NCBI RefSeq assembly: GCF_001642575.1
Contig: NZ_LXNG01000001.1
Coordinates: forward strand, 124,001-188,000
From: Xanthomonas floridensis
GTDB lineage: Bacteria > Pseudomonadota > Gammaproteobacteria > Xanthomonadales > Xanthomonadaceae
Direction: 5' to 3'
Length of the DNA stretch: 64,000 bases
Shown: one piece after another, positions 26,450 to 36,435 of the stretch
Layout of the letters: each line of letters begins with the position of its first letter
Position numbering within the stretch: position 1 is the first letter of the stretch
The notes under the pieces: model-generated
What the model was told of the DNA's origin: nothing
What the model saw: the letters and a program-made list of their open reading frames with translations, nothing else
Database searches by the model: none
Made by a program: the position numbers and the translations under genes

Positions 26450-29400
26450 CTAGAACGCGTAGCGCACGCCCAGGGTGTAACGCGGCTGCTGATCGATCAG
26501 GCGGATGATCTGCTTCTCCGAACGCCCGTGCCAACGCACGTCTTCGCCGGTCAGATTGATCGCTTCAAAGCCCACCGACAGCTGCTTGCTGAGCGCGTAG
26601 CTGACGCTCAGGTCGAACTGCTGGTAAGCCTCCACGTAGTACGGGTTGCGATTGGAGGCGTCCTGGTTGGCCGCGATCAGGTATTCGTCGCGCCAGTTCC
26701 AGGCCAGGCGTGCGCTCCAGCCGTATTTTTCGAACATCAGCATTACGTTGGCGGTATCGCTCAGCCCGAGCAGCGCGAACTGGTCGCGGTCGATGACGTT
26801 GTTGTTGAACGCCACGTCGCCTTCGACGATGGTGTAGTTGGCGTAGATGCCGAAGCCGGTGCTGCCGAAGAAGTACTGCCCGCCCAGTTCCCAGCCATGG
26901 ATATTGGCCTTGTTCTGGTTGATTGGCCGCGAGACATCGAACTGGTACAGCGGGTCGGCCGCCGTGCCGACCAGGTCGTAGGCGTTTTCCAGTGCCAGGC
27001 TCTGCGCCGAGCTGCCGTTGTAGGCGGCCAGGCCACCGGTGGCGGCAGCATTGCGCAACAGCGCCGTGGCCGCGAACAACGAAGTGTCGTTGGCCGAACA
27101 GGCCGCCGCCACGTCGTTGCCGGCGGCGCCGACCTGCGCGGCACACGCGCCGCTTTGCAGGAACGCCAGCGCCGCCTGCGCATCCGGGCCCGAGGTGGGA
27201 TCGGTCAGCCCGTACAGGGTTTCGCGCGACACCGTGGTACCCAGGAAGTTGCTGACGCGCTTGTTCCAGAACGTGGCCGACACATAGCTTGCATCGGCGA
27301 AATACCATTCCAGTGCCAGATCGAGGTTGTCCGATTCCAGCGGGTCCAGCGTCGGTGTCTGCGAATCGCCACTGGCGCGGTTGGAAGGATTGATCAGGAT
27401 CGAGCCAGCCGGGGTGTTCGGCGTGGGACCGGCGAGCAGGTTGTTGTACGGTGCGCGTGCAATGGTCTGGCCGAACGAGGCACGGCCCTTCAACTGATCG
27501 GTGATGTCGATGCTGAAGTCCAGGTTCGGCAGGATGTAGTTGTAGCTGGTCTTCTCGCTGAAAGGCTGCTGCTCGGTGGAACGCAGCAACTGGAAGTCGT
27601 TGTTGGCCTGCCATTGCAGCGCGACGGGCGTGGCCACCTGCGAGGTGGATTCAACGTCGGTCCGCTCATAGCGCAGGCCCAGCCGCGTGTTGGTGGTCAT
27701 GCCGGAGATATCGCCGGTCAGTTCCAGCTGCACATAGGCCGCGCGGGTCTTTTCTTCGACCTGGTTGTTGGCGCTGTAGAGCGGGTTGTAGCGCGTGGCC
27801 GCCCCATATTGGCTGCCTCCCCACAAGGCCAGCTGGCTGGCGTCGCCACGCCAGGCGTTACGGGCAGCACCATTGGGATTGAAGTCGTCGAACATGCCGA
27901 CGATGCTCACCGGCCGCAGCAAGTCCGTCATGCCCGGCTCTCTGCCGGCATTGGCCACGCCCCAGTCGCCCAATGCGGAATAGTTGTCGCTGGTCAACCG
28001 ATGCATGGTGGTGTTGGACGAGCTGACACCGAACTGGAAGCGCCCGTCGTCGAAATCGAACTTGCCGTCCAGGCGACCTTCCTTGGTTTCGGTCACCTGC
28101 TTTTGATAATAGATGCGTTGTACCTGCGAGCCGAGATTGTTGGTGGTGAAATCCGGATTGACCACGCCGTTGGTGCCGGCCAGCGAATCGGCGACGGTGG
28201 GATACCAGGTGCGTGCGCCGATCGGCAGCGAGTTGTTGAACCACAGCTCCTGTGCCCACTGCCCGCCGCAGGACGGGCCGTTGGTGCAATTATTGGTGCC
28301 GGCAAAGCTGAAATAGGTGGCGCTGCCGCCGGTGACCGGATCGTTGGGCAGGCTCTGGGTCTTGGAGTTGTGCGCATCGAAGGTCAGCTGGAAGCGGTCG
28401 GTCACCTGCCAGTCCGCGTTGAAGCCGAGCGAGCCGAGCGTGTACTTCTGCTCGTTGCGCTGCTGCTCCATGCCGAAGTCCTTGGCGCCATTGGGCACGT
28501 CGCGCAGGTAGACCGGCGTGGCGACCGTCTGGCCGGTATCGAAGGTCAGGTCGGTGAAGCTGTTGGCGCGTTGCAGCCAGATGCCCTGCTCGCCGCGTTC
28601 TTCGCGGATTTCGTTGGACGAGTAGGTGTAATCCAGGGTCAGCGTGAGGCTGTCGCTGGGAGCGAACTGCATCACCGCCTGGCCGTTCATGCGCTCGCGC
28701 TGGAAATCGGCAAACGCATAGCGGATATCGTTGGGCATGCCGTACAACTGGCCGATTGCCGGTGCGTTGGTCACCACCGTGTCCGGACGCAACGCCGGAT
28801 CGGTGCCGGTCCAGCGCTGGATATTCCAGCGGTTTTCGGTGGCCTGCACCGAGCCGCCATGGCGCTTCTGGTAGCTGGCGCTCAGGCCGATACCGAAGGT
28901 CTTGTCGGGGTTGGTATAGCTGAAGATGCCCGACACTTCCGGGGTCAGCGAATCGCCGAACGGCTCAGAGCGGTCGGACACCATCTTGGCGCCGGCATTG
29001 GCCACCACGCCATCGTGATTGAATGGCTTGTCGGTCTGGATGTTGATGGTGGCGCCGATACCGCCGCTGGGTGCAGTGGCGCGGCTGGTCTTGAACACCT
29101 CGATGCCGGTAATGGCCTCGGAGGCGAGCTGGGCGAAGTTGAACGCGCGCGTCCCCACGTCCACGCCACCGATCGGGGTCTGGCCAGGCGCGCCGAACGC
29201 ATCGGCACCGGGAATTAAGCGGCCATTGAGCGTAACCGTATTGAACTGCGGGCCAAAGCCACGCGCGGTGACCTGCGCGCCTTCGCCATCGCGGCGTTCG
29301 ATCGAGATACCGGTAATGCGCTGCAGCGATTCGGCCAGGTTGGTATCGGGAAACTTGCCGATATCTTCGGCGCTGATTGCATCCACCACGCCGGCGGCAT

Positions 29401-29605
29401 CGCGCTTGATGCCCATCGATTGGTCGAGGCTGCTGCGGATACCGGTGACGGTCACGGTGTCGAGCGTGGTGGCGGCATCGCTGCTGGACTGCGGCGCGGG
29501 CGGCGGCGGAGCGACGTCTTGTGCAAATGCGGGATTGATGACCAACAGGCCACCGACGAAGGTAAACATGGCCTTCGACTTGAAGCTGCTCAGCGTACGA
29601 CGCAT
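26450..29605 (-). CDS. TonB-dependent receptor, Xanthomonas/Caulobacter type
   Basis: The ATG at 29605 (GAGGA upstream) gives 1051 residues. A signal peptide ends at NPAFA-QDV, followed by a Pro-rich linker, the TonB-box-like TVTVTGIRSSL and the plug domain (VDAISAEDIGKFPDTNLAESL), then a long beta-barrel ending in the C-terminal aromatic pattern YTLGVRYAF. It is an outer-membrane active importer of the large carbohydrate-utilisation type. The halogenase/cupin/SapC genes downstream suggest one functional module. Ligand unknown. Confidence 0.92.
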   Translation of the reverse strand: MRRTLSSFKSKAMFTFVGGLLVINPAFAQDVAPPPPAPQSSSDAATTLDTVTVTGIRSSLDQSMGIKRDAAGVVDAISAEDIGKFPDTNLAESLQRITGISIERRDGEGAQVTARGFGPQFNTVTLNGRLIPGADAFGAPGQTPIGGVDVGTRAFNFAQLASEAITGIEVFKTSRATAPSGGIGATINIQTDKPFNHDGVVANAGAKMVSDRSEPFGDSLTPEVSGIFSYTNPDKTFGIGLSASYQKRHGGSVQATENRWNIQRWTGTDPALRPDTVVTNAPAIGQLYGMPNDIRYAFADFQRERMNGQAVMQFAPSDSLTLTLDYTYSSNEIREERGEQGIWLQRANSFTDLTFDTGQTVATPVYLRDVPNGAKDFGMEQQRNEQKYTLGSLGFNADWQVTDRFQLTFDAHNSKTQSLPNDPVTGGSATYFSFAGTNNCTNGPSCGGQWAQELWFNNSLPIGARTWYPTVADSLAGTNGVVNPDFTTNNLGSQVQRIYYQKQVTETKEGRLDGKFDFDDGRFQFGVSSSNTTMHRLTSDNYSALGDWGVANAGREPGMTDLLRPVSIVGMFDDFNPNGAARNAWRGDASQLALWGGSQYGAATRYNPLYSANNQVEEKTRAAYVQLELTGDISGMTTNTRLGLRYERTDVESTSQVATPVALQWQANNDFQLLRSTEQQPFSEKTSYNYILPNLDFSIDITDQLKGRASFGQTIARAPYNNLLAGPTPNTPAGSILINPSNRASGDSQTPTLDPLESDNLDLALEWYFADASYVSATFWNKRVSNFLGTTVSRETLYGLTDPTSGPDAQAALAFLQSGACAAQVGAAGNDVAAACSANDTSLFAATALLRNAAATGGLAAYNGSSAQSLALENAYDLVGTAADPLYQFDVSRPINQNKANIHGWELGGQYFFGSTGFGIYANYTIVEGDVAFNNNVIDRDQFALLGLSDTANVMLMFEKYGWSARLAWNWRDEYLIAANQDASNRNPYYVEAYQQFDLSVSYALSKQLSVGFEAINLTGEDVRWHGRSEKQIIRLIDQQPRYTLGVRYAF

Positions 29606-30308
29606 CGATGTGTCCTCGGGAGTGGAGTCCAACCGCCTACGGCCGTTGTCGCGGCATGCGACACGGCAGAGTCATGACCACCGCCCGATCGGCGGTGGCG
29701 AACAGTACTGCTCTTGAATAAGGTCCCCTAGCGCGCACGCCGGCGATCGCCCCTTCGATCGCCCACCTGCGTTGTGCGGCGCATGCCTGCCGCAGACGTC
29801 ACCGACACCACGGTGTCGCGAACGCGTGCGCACGGCATCCCCTGCACGGCGTGCCAGCCAGTGATAGCGCTAACACGCTGCGCAGCCTAGTGAGGCATCA
29901 AATGACTTGTCACCGTGCGTTGCAGCATAGTGATGGACAGGCACTGTTACAGCCGATACGGCAGTCGCTTGAGTCCGCATGCAGTCTTCAATGCCGGCGC
30001 GGCTGTAAGCGTTATCATTCAATTGCGCGAAAACTGGCAGCAGGTGCGGCGAAATTCGCACAATCAAACTGCAGCAGCATGGTCGTGCAGGACGACTGCG
30101 CAAACTGCACATCGACGACAACGCGATCGACCCGGACGCACGAGGCATACGATCGTCATGCGGCGCTGGCGACCGACCTCGTGGTGCTGGAAACCAGCAC
30201 AGAGCTGACGGATGCAAAGGAAAACGGCGCCATCTTCGCAATCGATTGCGCCGTGGGTGGCGGTTGCAGCGCGCGGCGATTGCGCGCATCGGCGAACGTG
30301 ATCTAGGC
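29606..30308. other. Intergenic region upstream of the TonB receptor
   Basis: Seven hundred bases without a supportable gene. The part next to the receptor (29610-29720) should hold its promoter; no operator was recognised. Confidence 0.45.
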
Positions 30309-30440
30309 GCGGCTGGCAACGTAGCGCGCCGTCCTCGGGTGGGTGCGGACGGCGCGGAGGAACCAGAGCGTACGCGCGCCGCATCGAGCACCGGCTGCGC
30401 CCGCCTGTCGGTGAGCACAGTCGTCTTGCGAGTTGCCCTT
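30309..30440 (+). repeat. Dispersed inverted-end repeat element, copy
   Basis: Segments AACGTAGCG, GGGTGGGTGCGGACGGCGC, GGAACCAGAGCGTACG and CATCGAGCACCG align in order with the copy at 53248-53387. It lies near the 3' end of the M1 aminopeptidase gene. Confidence 0.7.
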
Positions 30441-30463
30441 GAGTCTGCCCGCGCTGGCGACGG

Positions 30464-30784
30464 TCAGCCGATCACATCCACGCGATCGTCGCTGCGGTCG
30501 GCATCCGGCAGCGCATGCTCCGGGTCCAGGGTCACGTGCAGCACTTTCTGCGTGGTCGGCAGGGTCAGCGTGGGCGTGGCGGTCTGCAGCCAGGTCTCTA
30601 CCGGCACGCGACGGTCCAGGTGACTGCCGTCGGCCAGATCCACGCGCACGGTGACCGGCATGACCAGTTTTTGCCGGCTCCGCAAGGTCAGCTGCAGCCC
30701 CTTGGCCGGGTCGTGCTCGACGTACTGCGCGCGGGCGATGCCCATGTCCAGCTGCCAGTTGTTGAAATACCAACCGCGCCACCA
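30464..30784 (-). pseudogene. Detached C-terminal part of the M1 aminopeptidase
   Basis: Directly after the TAG at 30785-30787 the same frame continues for 106 codons, starting WWRGWYFNNWQLDMG and ending DDRVDVIG before a TGA. The WxRGWxxxxxxLD pattern is the normal continuation of this peptidase family. It is now untranslated unless the stop is read through. Confidence 0.8.
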
Positions 30785-32455
30785 CTAGCCCAGGTCTTCG
30801 CCGCTTTCGCTTTCCATCAGGCGGAAGAAATCCGATGGGGTGGGATGCTTGTAGGCCCAGGTGGCGATGTACTTGCGGAACGCCGGGTCGAAGCGCTCCG
30901 GCCCCAGAATCTGCTCGCGCAGCAGCACCAGGCCCAGCGCGCCCTTGAAATAGGTCAGCGGATGACGGTAGGTCTCGCTGGTGGCATCGGCGATGTCCAT
31001 CAGCGTCGGCGCGCTACGGTCGGCCAGCAACGGCAGGATCTCGTCGACCGGGTTGCCGCCCTTGGGCGCATATTCCGAATCGCGCTTGGGCGAGTACTCG
31101 CCCTTGTTGAAAGCGTCCGATGCATAGACATCGATGAAGGTGTTGAAGCCTTCGTCCATGAACGCATGCCGGCGTTCGTTGGAGCCGACGATCATCGGAA
31201 ACCAGGTGTGACCGATCTCGTGTGCAGTGATCCAGAACAGGTCCTTGCCGCCGTCCTCGAAGCCGTCGAACACGATGCCTGGATATTCCATGCCGGCGCC
31301 ATAGCCGCCCAGGTTGATCGCCGCCGGCCACGGGTACGCATACCACTGCGAGAAATGCTCGATCGCGCCTTTGACGTATTCGGTGGAGCGGTTCCACTTG
31401 TCCGCACCCACCGCTTCCACCGGGTATACCGACATCGCCAGCGACTGCGCGCCGCCCGGCAGGTTGATGCGTGCGGCGTCCCACACGAACGCAGGCGATG
31501 CGGCAAACGCCACGTCGCGGGTGTGCTCCATATGGAAGCGCCAGGTGCGCGTGCCGGTGCCCGCCGGTGCCGCCGCACGTGCAGCCACGTCTGCCGGCGT
31601 ACGGATCAGCACCGTGCGGTCGCTGCCACGCGCCTGTTGCAGGCGTTGCTGCTCGGCGCGGCTGAGGACCTCGGCCGGGTTGGTCAACGCACCGGAGCCG
31701 GCAACCAGAAACCCCTCCGGCACCGTCACCGCGTAATCGAAGTTGCCGTACTCCAGATAAAACTCCGAGCCCAGATAGGGCTGCGTGTCCCAGCCGCGCA
31801 GATCGTCGTAGACGGCCATGCGCGGATACCACTGCGCCACTTCGTAGATCTCGCCCTGCTTGCTGGCGCTGTAGGCGGTGCGCCCGCCCCAGGTACCCGG
31901 CATGCGGTAGCGGTAGCGGATATGCAAGGTCAGCGCCTTGCCCTGCCCGGCCAGCGGCTGCGGCAGGTCCACGCGCATGCGGGTGTCGTCGATGAGGAAA
32001 TGTGCAGGCTGACGCTTCCCGTCGCTGTCGATCTCCACGCTGGCGATCTGCATGCCGTCGGTGAACTGGGTGCGCCGCGACGGGCGGCTGGCAGCGGCAC
32101 GTGAATCGGCGCGGTAGATGTTCTGATCCAGCTGCAGCCACACCACGTTCAAGGTGTCGGGGCTGTGGTTGGTGTAGTGGATCGCCGCCTCGCCGCTGAG
32201 CGTGTGGCTGGCCGGGTCGATGCTGGCCTGCAGCTGGTAATCGGCACGGTTCTGCCAGAACAGCGGGCCAGGCACGCCACTGCCGCTACGGTAGGCATTG
32301 GGGGCGTCGGGCAGTTGCAGCGGCGCGAACAGCGCCAGCGGGTCGAACCCGGCTGATGGCGCCGCGGGAGCGGTGGCGGCCACTGCGCAGGTGCAGACAC
32401 TGGCACAGGCAAGCGAGACGGCAACGGTGAGTGCTCGGCGCATGGTGGGGAACAT
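30785..32455 (-). CDS. M1-family aminopeptidase, truncated by in-frame TAG
   Basis: 556 residues before an amber codon; the intact form would be about 663. A signal peptide (ALTVAVSLACASVCTCAVAA) indicates export. The gluzincin site is complete: AGMEYPG exopeptidase motif, HEIGHTWF near residue 410 and the third ligand Glu in FMDEGFNTF. TAG stands where a Trp codon (TGG) is expected, one base change (GEDLG-stop-WWRGW). The catalytic domain remains, so activity may persist, but the C-terminal domain is lost. A periplasmic peptide-trimming role is likely. Confidence 0.85.
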   Translation of the reverse strand: MFPTMRRALTVAVSLACASVCTCAVAATAPAAPSAGFDPLALFAPLQLPDAPNAYRSGSGVPGPLFWQNRADYQLQASIDPASHTLSGEAAIHYTNHSPDTLNVVWLQLDQNIYRADSRAAASRPSRRTQFTDGMQIASVEIDSDGKRQPAHFLIDDTRMRVDLPQPLAGQGKALTLHIRYRYRMPGTWGGRTAYSASKQGEIYEVAQWYPRMAVYDDLRGWDTQPYLGSEFYLEYGNFDYAVTVPEGFLVAGSGALTNPAEVLSRAEQQRLQQARGSDRTVLIRTPADVAARAAAPAGTGTRTWRFHMEHTRDVAFAASPAFVWDAARINLPGGAQSLAMSVYPVEAVGADKWNRSTEYVKGAIEHFSQWYAYPWPAAINLGGYGAGMEYPGIVFDGFEDGGKDLFWITAHEIGHTWFPMIVGSNERRHAFMDEGFNTFIDVYASDAFNKGEYSPKRDSEYAPKGGNPVDEILPLLADRSAPTLMDIADATSETYRHPLTYFKGALGLVLLREQILGPERFDPAFRKYIATWAYKHPTPSDFFRLMESESGEDLG

Positions 32456-32660
32456 GGCGGGTCCTGCAACGGGGGAATGTCCATGCTACGGCCAATTGCA
32501 GCGACATCCATGCCATCGCTGGTCAAATGCCTGGCGCGGGACGCGCCTTCATGTCTGGGCTACCTGGCAGGCGCACCCGCCAGCGATACCTCAGCGTGAG
32601 GTTGCAAGTTGCGGCGACCAATGTGCGCCTCACCCAGCGCGTACAGCCACCTTGCTGCGA

Positions 32661-33107
32661 TCACTCCTGGGCGAGAGCGCCCAATCGCAGGGCGCCATCG
32701 CCATCGTCGGCCAATCGATCGTCCGGATTGCTCAACCGGCAACGCCGCAGCGACAGGCAGCCGCAGCCGATGCAATCGGTGAGCTGGTCGCGCAAGGCCT
32801 GCAGTTCGTCGATGCGTGCATCCAGTTGCCCACGCCAGCGTGCGGACATGCGCGCCCATTCCGCGCGAGTGGGCGTGCGCTGATCCGGCAACACCGAAAA
32901 GGCGTCCAGCACTTGCTGCAATGGCACGCCCAGCCGCTGTGCCACGCGGATCACTGCAATCCGTCGCAGCACATCGCGCGCGTAACGCCGTTGATTGCCC
33001 GCGGTACGCAGGCTGCGGATCAGGCCTTTGCGCTCGTAGAAATGCAGTGCCGACACCGCCACGCCACTGCGCTTGGCCACTTCACCCACGGACAACTCAC
33101 GCTGCAT
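32661..33107 (-). CDS. soxR: Redox-sensing MerR regulator SoxR
   Basis: 148 residues from the ATG at 33107. An N-terminal MerR helix-turn-helix ([21 protein letters not shown]) is followed by a dimer helix and the [2Fe-2S] cluster motif [12 protein letters not shown], the SoxR hallmark. It activates promoters with 19-base spacers when its cluster is oxidised by redox-cycling compounds. No soxS is seen. The divergent MFS gene, separated by a sox box, is the probable target, as in non-enteric bacteria. Confidence 0.95.
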   Translation of the reverse strand: MQRELSVGEVAKRSGVAVSALHFYERKGLIRSLRTAGNQRRYARDVLRRIAVIRVAQRLGVPLQQVLDAFSVLPDQRTPTRAEWARMSARWRGQLDARIDELQALRDQLTDCIGCGCLSLRRCRLSNPDDRLADDGDGALRLGALAQE

Positions 33108-33111
33108 TGCC

Positions 33112-33142
33112 TTGACCTCAACCTTGGTTGAGGCAGGATGCT
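33112..33142 (+). promoter_or_regulatory. SoxR box and promoter of the MFS gene
   Basis: The perfect dyad CCTCAACC-TT-GGTTGAGG at 33116-33133 matches the SoxR operator ends CCTCAA/TTGAGG. It overlaps a TTGACC -35 (33112-33117) with a 19-base spacer to GATGCT (33137-33142), the MerR-family promoter geometry. It points toward the MFS gene. Confidence 0.85.
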
Positions 33143-33150
33143 GCGCGGCC

Positions 33151-34572
33151 ATGACCGATGCAAGCAGCACGGTCCTGGCCATACCCACCCGCCCTGGATG
33201 TTCGATGCCCACCGATACCGCCTTGCCTGCCGCCACGCGCCCCTCCTCGCCGCCCGTCTCGATTCTTTCCGCGCCGTATCGCGCTGCAGCCCTGGGCATG
33301 GTGGCGCTGGTCTCGCTCAATGCCTTCGAATCGTTGGCGGTCGCCGCGGCCATGCCGACCGTGGCGCGCGCATTGAACGGCCTGCCGCTGTACGCGCTGG
33401 CGTTCGGCGGCACGCTGGCCACCAGCGTGGTCGGCATGACCGCGGCCGGGCGCTGGAGCGACCGTCGCGGCCCCGGTGGTGCGCTGGGCGCCGGGCTGCT
33501 GTGCTTCGTGATCGGCCTGTTGATCGCCGGCCTGGCGCCGAGCATGCCGCTGTTGATCGCCGGCCGACTGTTGCAGGGGTTGGGCGCCGGTGCCTATTCG
33601 GTGGCGCTGTATGTCCTGGTCGGGCGGCTGTATCCGGAACACCTGCGGCCGCGCGTGTTCTCGGCGTTTTCTGCAGGCTGGGTGGTGCCATCCTTGATCG
33701 GCCCGAGCATCAGCGGCTTGATCGTGCAGCACGCTGGCTGGCGCTGGGTGTTCCTGTCGGTGCCGTTGCTGGCGATTCCGGCAGGGCTGATGCTGTGGCC
33801 GGCCTTGCGCGGGCGCACCTGGTCGAACACCACCACCGAATCGAATGCGGTCCTGGGCTGGGCGATCGGCGCGGCCACCGGCGTGCTCGGCGTGTATCTG
33901 GGCGGGCAACTGCACGGCATGCTTGCGCCGGTGGCGATGCTGCCGGCGCTGCTACTTACGGTGTATTGCGCCTGGCATCTGCTGCCGGCCGGCAGCTTGC
34001 GGCTGGCGCGCGGCCTGCCCAGCGTGATCGCTTTGCGCGGTATCGCGGCGGCGGCATTCTTCGGCTTCGAAGCGTTCCTGCCGCTGCTGTTGTCGCGCGA
34101 GCGCGGGCTGTCGCCGTTGCAGGCCGGTGTCGCGCTGAGCGTGGGTGCGCTGGGCTGGTTCAGTGGCTCGTGGTACCAGGGCCATAGCCGTACGGGCTGG
34201 TCGCGACCGCGCCTGCTCCAGGCTGGAGCAGTGTTGATGATGGCTGGGATCGCGATCGGCGCAGGCGCGGTGTGGCCGGTGTTTCCGGTGCCGCTGGCGA
34301 TTGCCGGCTGGGCCCTGACCGGGCTGGGCATGGGGCTGCTGTATCCCAGCCTGTCGGTGCTGACCCTGTCGCTGTCGCCGCCCGATCGGCAGGGGGCCAA
34401 CAGCTCGGCGATGCAATTGAGTGAAGCCATTGCGGTGGCCGGCATGCTGGCGCTGGCGGGCGCGTTATTCGCCGCGCTGCTGGCATCGGCCACAGTAGCC
34501 GCCTATCTGAGTGTGTTCGTGCTGGCCTGGTTGCTGGCGGTGCTCAGCCTGGTGGTGGCGCGGCGGGTCTGA
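33151..34572 (+). CDS. MFS drug/redox-compound exporter, SoxR target
   Basis: From the ATG at 33151, 473 residues with about 14 hydrophobic segments. MFS features include the loop [12 protein letters not shown] after segment 2 and [16 protein letters not shown]. Probably exports toxic redox-active compounds. The predicted -10 ends at 33142, so this ATG would be almost leaderless; a second in-frame ATG at 33205 is possible and would still leave the first membrane segment intact. Single-gene unit, divergent from soxR. Confidence 0.82.
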   Translation: MTDASSTVLAIPTRPGCSMPTDTALPAATRPSSPPVSILSAPYRAAALGMVALVSLNAFESLAVAAAMPTVARALNGLPLYALAFGGTLATSVVGMTAAGRWSDRRGPGGALGAGLLCFVIGLLIAGLAPSMPLLIAGRLLQGLGAGAYSVALYVLVGRLYPEHLRPRVFSAFSAGWVVPSLIGPSISGLIVQHAGWRWVFLSVPLLAIPAGLMLWPALRGRTWSNTTTESNAVLGWAIGAATGVLGVYLGGQLHGMLAPVAMLPALLLTVYCAWHLLPAGSLRLARGLPSVIALRGIAAAAFFGFEAFLPLLLSRERGLSPLQAGVALSVGALGWFSGSWYQGHSRTGWSRPRLLQAGAVLMMAGIAIGAGAVWPVFPVPLAIAGWALTGLGMGLLYPSLSVLTLSLSPPDRQGANSSAMQLSEAIAVAGMLALAGALFAALLASATVAAYLSVFVLAWLLAVLSLVVARRV

Positions 34573-35268
34573 GCCGTGCGGCACGCGCGGTGGCGCGCTT
34601 GTCCGCAATAGAAGGCGGGAGACTGACGCCCTGTTGATCGTGGCGTGCGCATGGCGTTGCCGCACTGTCGTCGCCGTTCGCTGAGCATCGTTTGCATCGC
34701 CTGCATCGCTGCCCCAACGCAAGACCTGACGCGCTGCCTCATGCCATCTCCGCATGCGACACACCGATGAGCGTGACACCAGCAAAGACTTTGCCGATCT
34801 TGCCGGTATTGCCTTGATCGGCACGGCGGATACAACACCGCAACCGATTGGTCATTTTTTCGCCACCCATCTTGACAGCCTTGCAGGCCGGGGCCTGCCG
34901 GCACTTGTCCACAGCCTTGTGCAACTTCCATCCACAGGGGGTGTGGAAAACCTGCACTGCATCGCACATCCGCAGGGGCTTGCCTGCGGCTGCGGCCTGT
35001 GCAAGGCAGCCCCTGCCCGTGTCTACATCTGCCGACGCCGCCTGCCTACGCCTCATCCGTCACACCGGACACTGGTGCCGGCGCCGCAATCGTCACGACA
35101 TGGAGCGGCTCACAAACCCGGGGAGTGCCGCCAGGTGCGTGTCCACTGCAGTCAATGTTCGTGCGCCATCCGTACACGCCGGTTCCTGTGCGTCGTCCAC
35201 ACACACATCTGACGACTGCTCACAACGTTGGGTGAGCCATGCTCAGCAGCAGCAAGCCGGCAACAGCC
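34573..35268. other. Intergenic region with diverged repeat element
   Basis: No gene is supported in these 696 bases. The last part (about 35103-35238) resembles the dispersed inverted-end element in reverse orientation. An inverted pair GCAGGGGCTTGCCTG / GGCAGCCCCTGC occurs around 34970-35020. Confidence 0.45.
35103..35238 (-). repeat. Dispersed inverted-end repeat element, diverged copy
   Basis: On the minus strand GAGCAGTCGTCAGATGTGTGTGTGGACG, read in pieces, then CAGGAACCGGCGTGTACGG parallels GAGCAGTCGCCAGGTGGG and CAGGAACCAGAGTGTACG of the copy at 53248. It lies downstream of the yjf-type operon, which also runs on the minus strand. Confidence 0.6.
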
Positions 35269-36435
35269 TCACTCCAGGATCACATGTGGCACGAAGCGCG
35301 AGGTGTCGCGGGTGATCGGGCCATCGTCGTCGCGCATGCCCAGCCCGGCCGGGCGGTCGGCCACCACCCAGCTACCCACCAGCGCGTGACGGTCATCGAA
35401 CACCGGCAACCGATGGTGCGCCTGCAGGATCGCCGGGCCGTCCACATACGGCCCGTCGGTTTGCGCGGCCTCGCCCTGTGCGGTCACCAGGGAAATATTG
35501 GCGCCCTCGCGCGACAGCAGCGGCTTGCGCACCCAACCGGCGCTTGCCGCCTCGTTTGCCTGCGCGAAACGCGCGGGCAGCAGGTTGGGATGGCCCTGGT
35601 GCCGCTCCCACAGCAACGGCAGGATGCCCTTGTTGCTCAACACCGATTTCCATGCCGGTTCGATCAGGCGCACGCGGTTGGCGATCAACGCCGGGCCAAA
35701 GCGTTCTTCCATCATGAATTCCAGCGGGTAGAGCTTGAACAAGGTCTGGATCACGCGGTCCTGGTCGTCGGTAAACCAGCCCTCGACACTCAGGCCGATA
35801 TCCTCGATGGCGACTTCTTCGGTCGCGATGCCTACCTGGTGCGCGCAATCGCGCAGATAGCGCACGGTGGCGCGATCTTCCAGCGAGTCGCGCACCGCCG
35901 AAAAATGCATCTGCGCACCCAGCGCGCCATCCACCGCCAGCGCGCCCAAGGTTTCGCACAACAGATCCTGGATCAGGTTGTACTGATCGGTGCCTGCCGG
36001 CAGCACGCCGGCGGCGATCTGCTGCTCCAGCCACAACCACTGGAAATACGCAGCCTCGTACAGCGAGGTGGGCGTGTCGTAATTGAGCTCGTACAACTTG
36101 GCCGGGCCGTTGCCGGCATACGCCAGGTCCATGCGGCCGTACAGATGCGGGTCGCGGTTCTTCCAGGAGTTGGCGATCCAGTCCCAGTAAAACGGTGGGA
36201 TGGCCAGCCTGGTCAGCAGCGCCTCGGAGCCGACCACCTCGTCCACCAGCTGCATCGCCATGTCATGCAGGTCCTGGGTGGGCGCTTCGATATCGTCTTC
36301 GATCTGCCGCAACGAAAACGCGTAATACGCGCGCTCGTCCCAGTACGGCTCGCCGCCGATGGTGTGGAAATGGAAGCCGAGCGACTCGGCCTGGCTGCGC
36401 CAATCCGGGCGCTCGGCGATGGCGATGCGTTGCAT
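35269..36435 (-). CDS. yjfC: Glutathionylspermidine-synthase-like ATP-grasp protein (YjfC/YgiC)
   Basis: 388 residues of the GSP-synthase C-terminal-domain family: YELNYDTPTSLYEAAYFQW, PPFYWDWIANSW, and the ATP-grasp end KPLLSREGANI. E. coli homologues YjfC/YgiC lack the amidase half and are thought to ligate a peptide to an amine; the actual substrates are unsettled. Its start shares one base with the stop of the upstream YjfM/YgiB gene. Last gene of the seven-gene minus-strand operon. Confidence 0.88.
   Translation of the reverse strand: MQRIAIAERPDWRSQAESLGFHFHTIGGEPYWDERAYYAFSLRQIEDDIEAPTQDLHDMAMQLVDEVVGSEALLTRLAIPPFYWDWIANSWKNRDPHLYGRMDLAYAGNGPAKLYELNYDTPTSLYEAAYFQWLWLEQQIAAGVLPAGTDQYNLIQDLLCETLGALAVDGALGAQMHFSAVRDSLEDRATVRYLRDCAHQVGIATEEVAIEDIGLSVEGWFTDDQDRVIQTLFKLYPLEFMMEERFGPALIANRVRLIEPAWKSVLSNKGILPLLWERHQGHPNLLPARFAQANEAASAGWVRKPLLSREGANISLVTAQGEAAQTDGPYVDGPAILQAHHRLPVFDDRHALVGSWVVADRPAGLGMRDDDGPITRDTSRFVPHVILE

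Noticed and set aside
25259..29218. A 1319-codon open frame on the plus strand opposite the TonB receptor
   Set aside because: High GC keeps antisense frames open; its composition (Gln/His/Arg-rich, no domains) mirrors the receptor gene, which has a signal peptide, plug and barrel pattern.
30785..30787. Programmed read-through of the TAG as an amino acid
   Set aside because: No pyrrolysine-type or read-through signals were seen; a simple Trp-to-stop change explains it.
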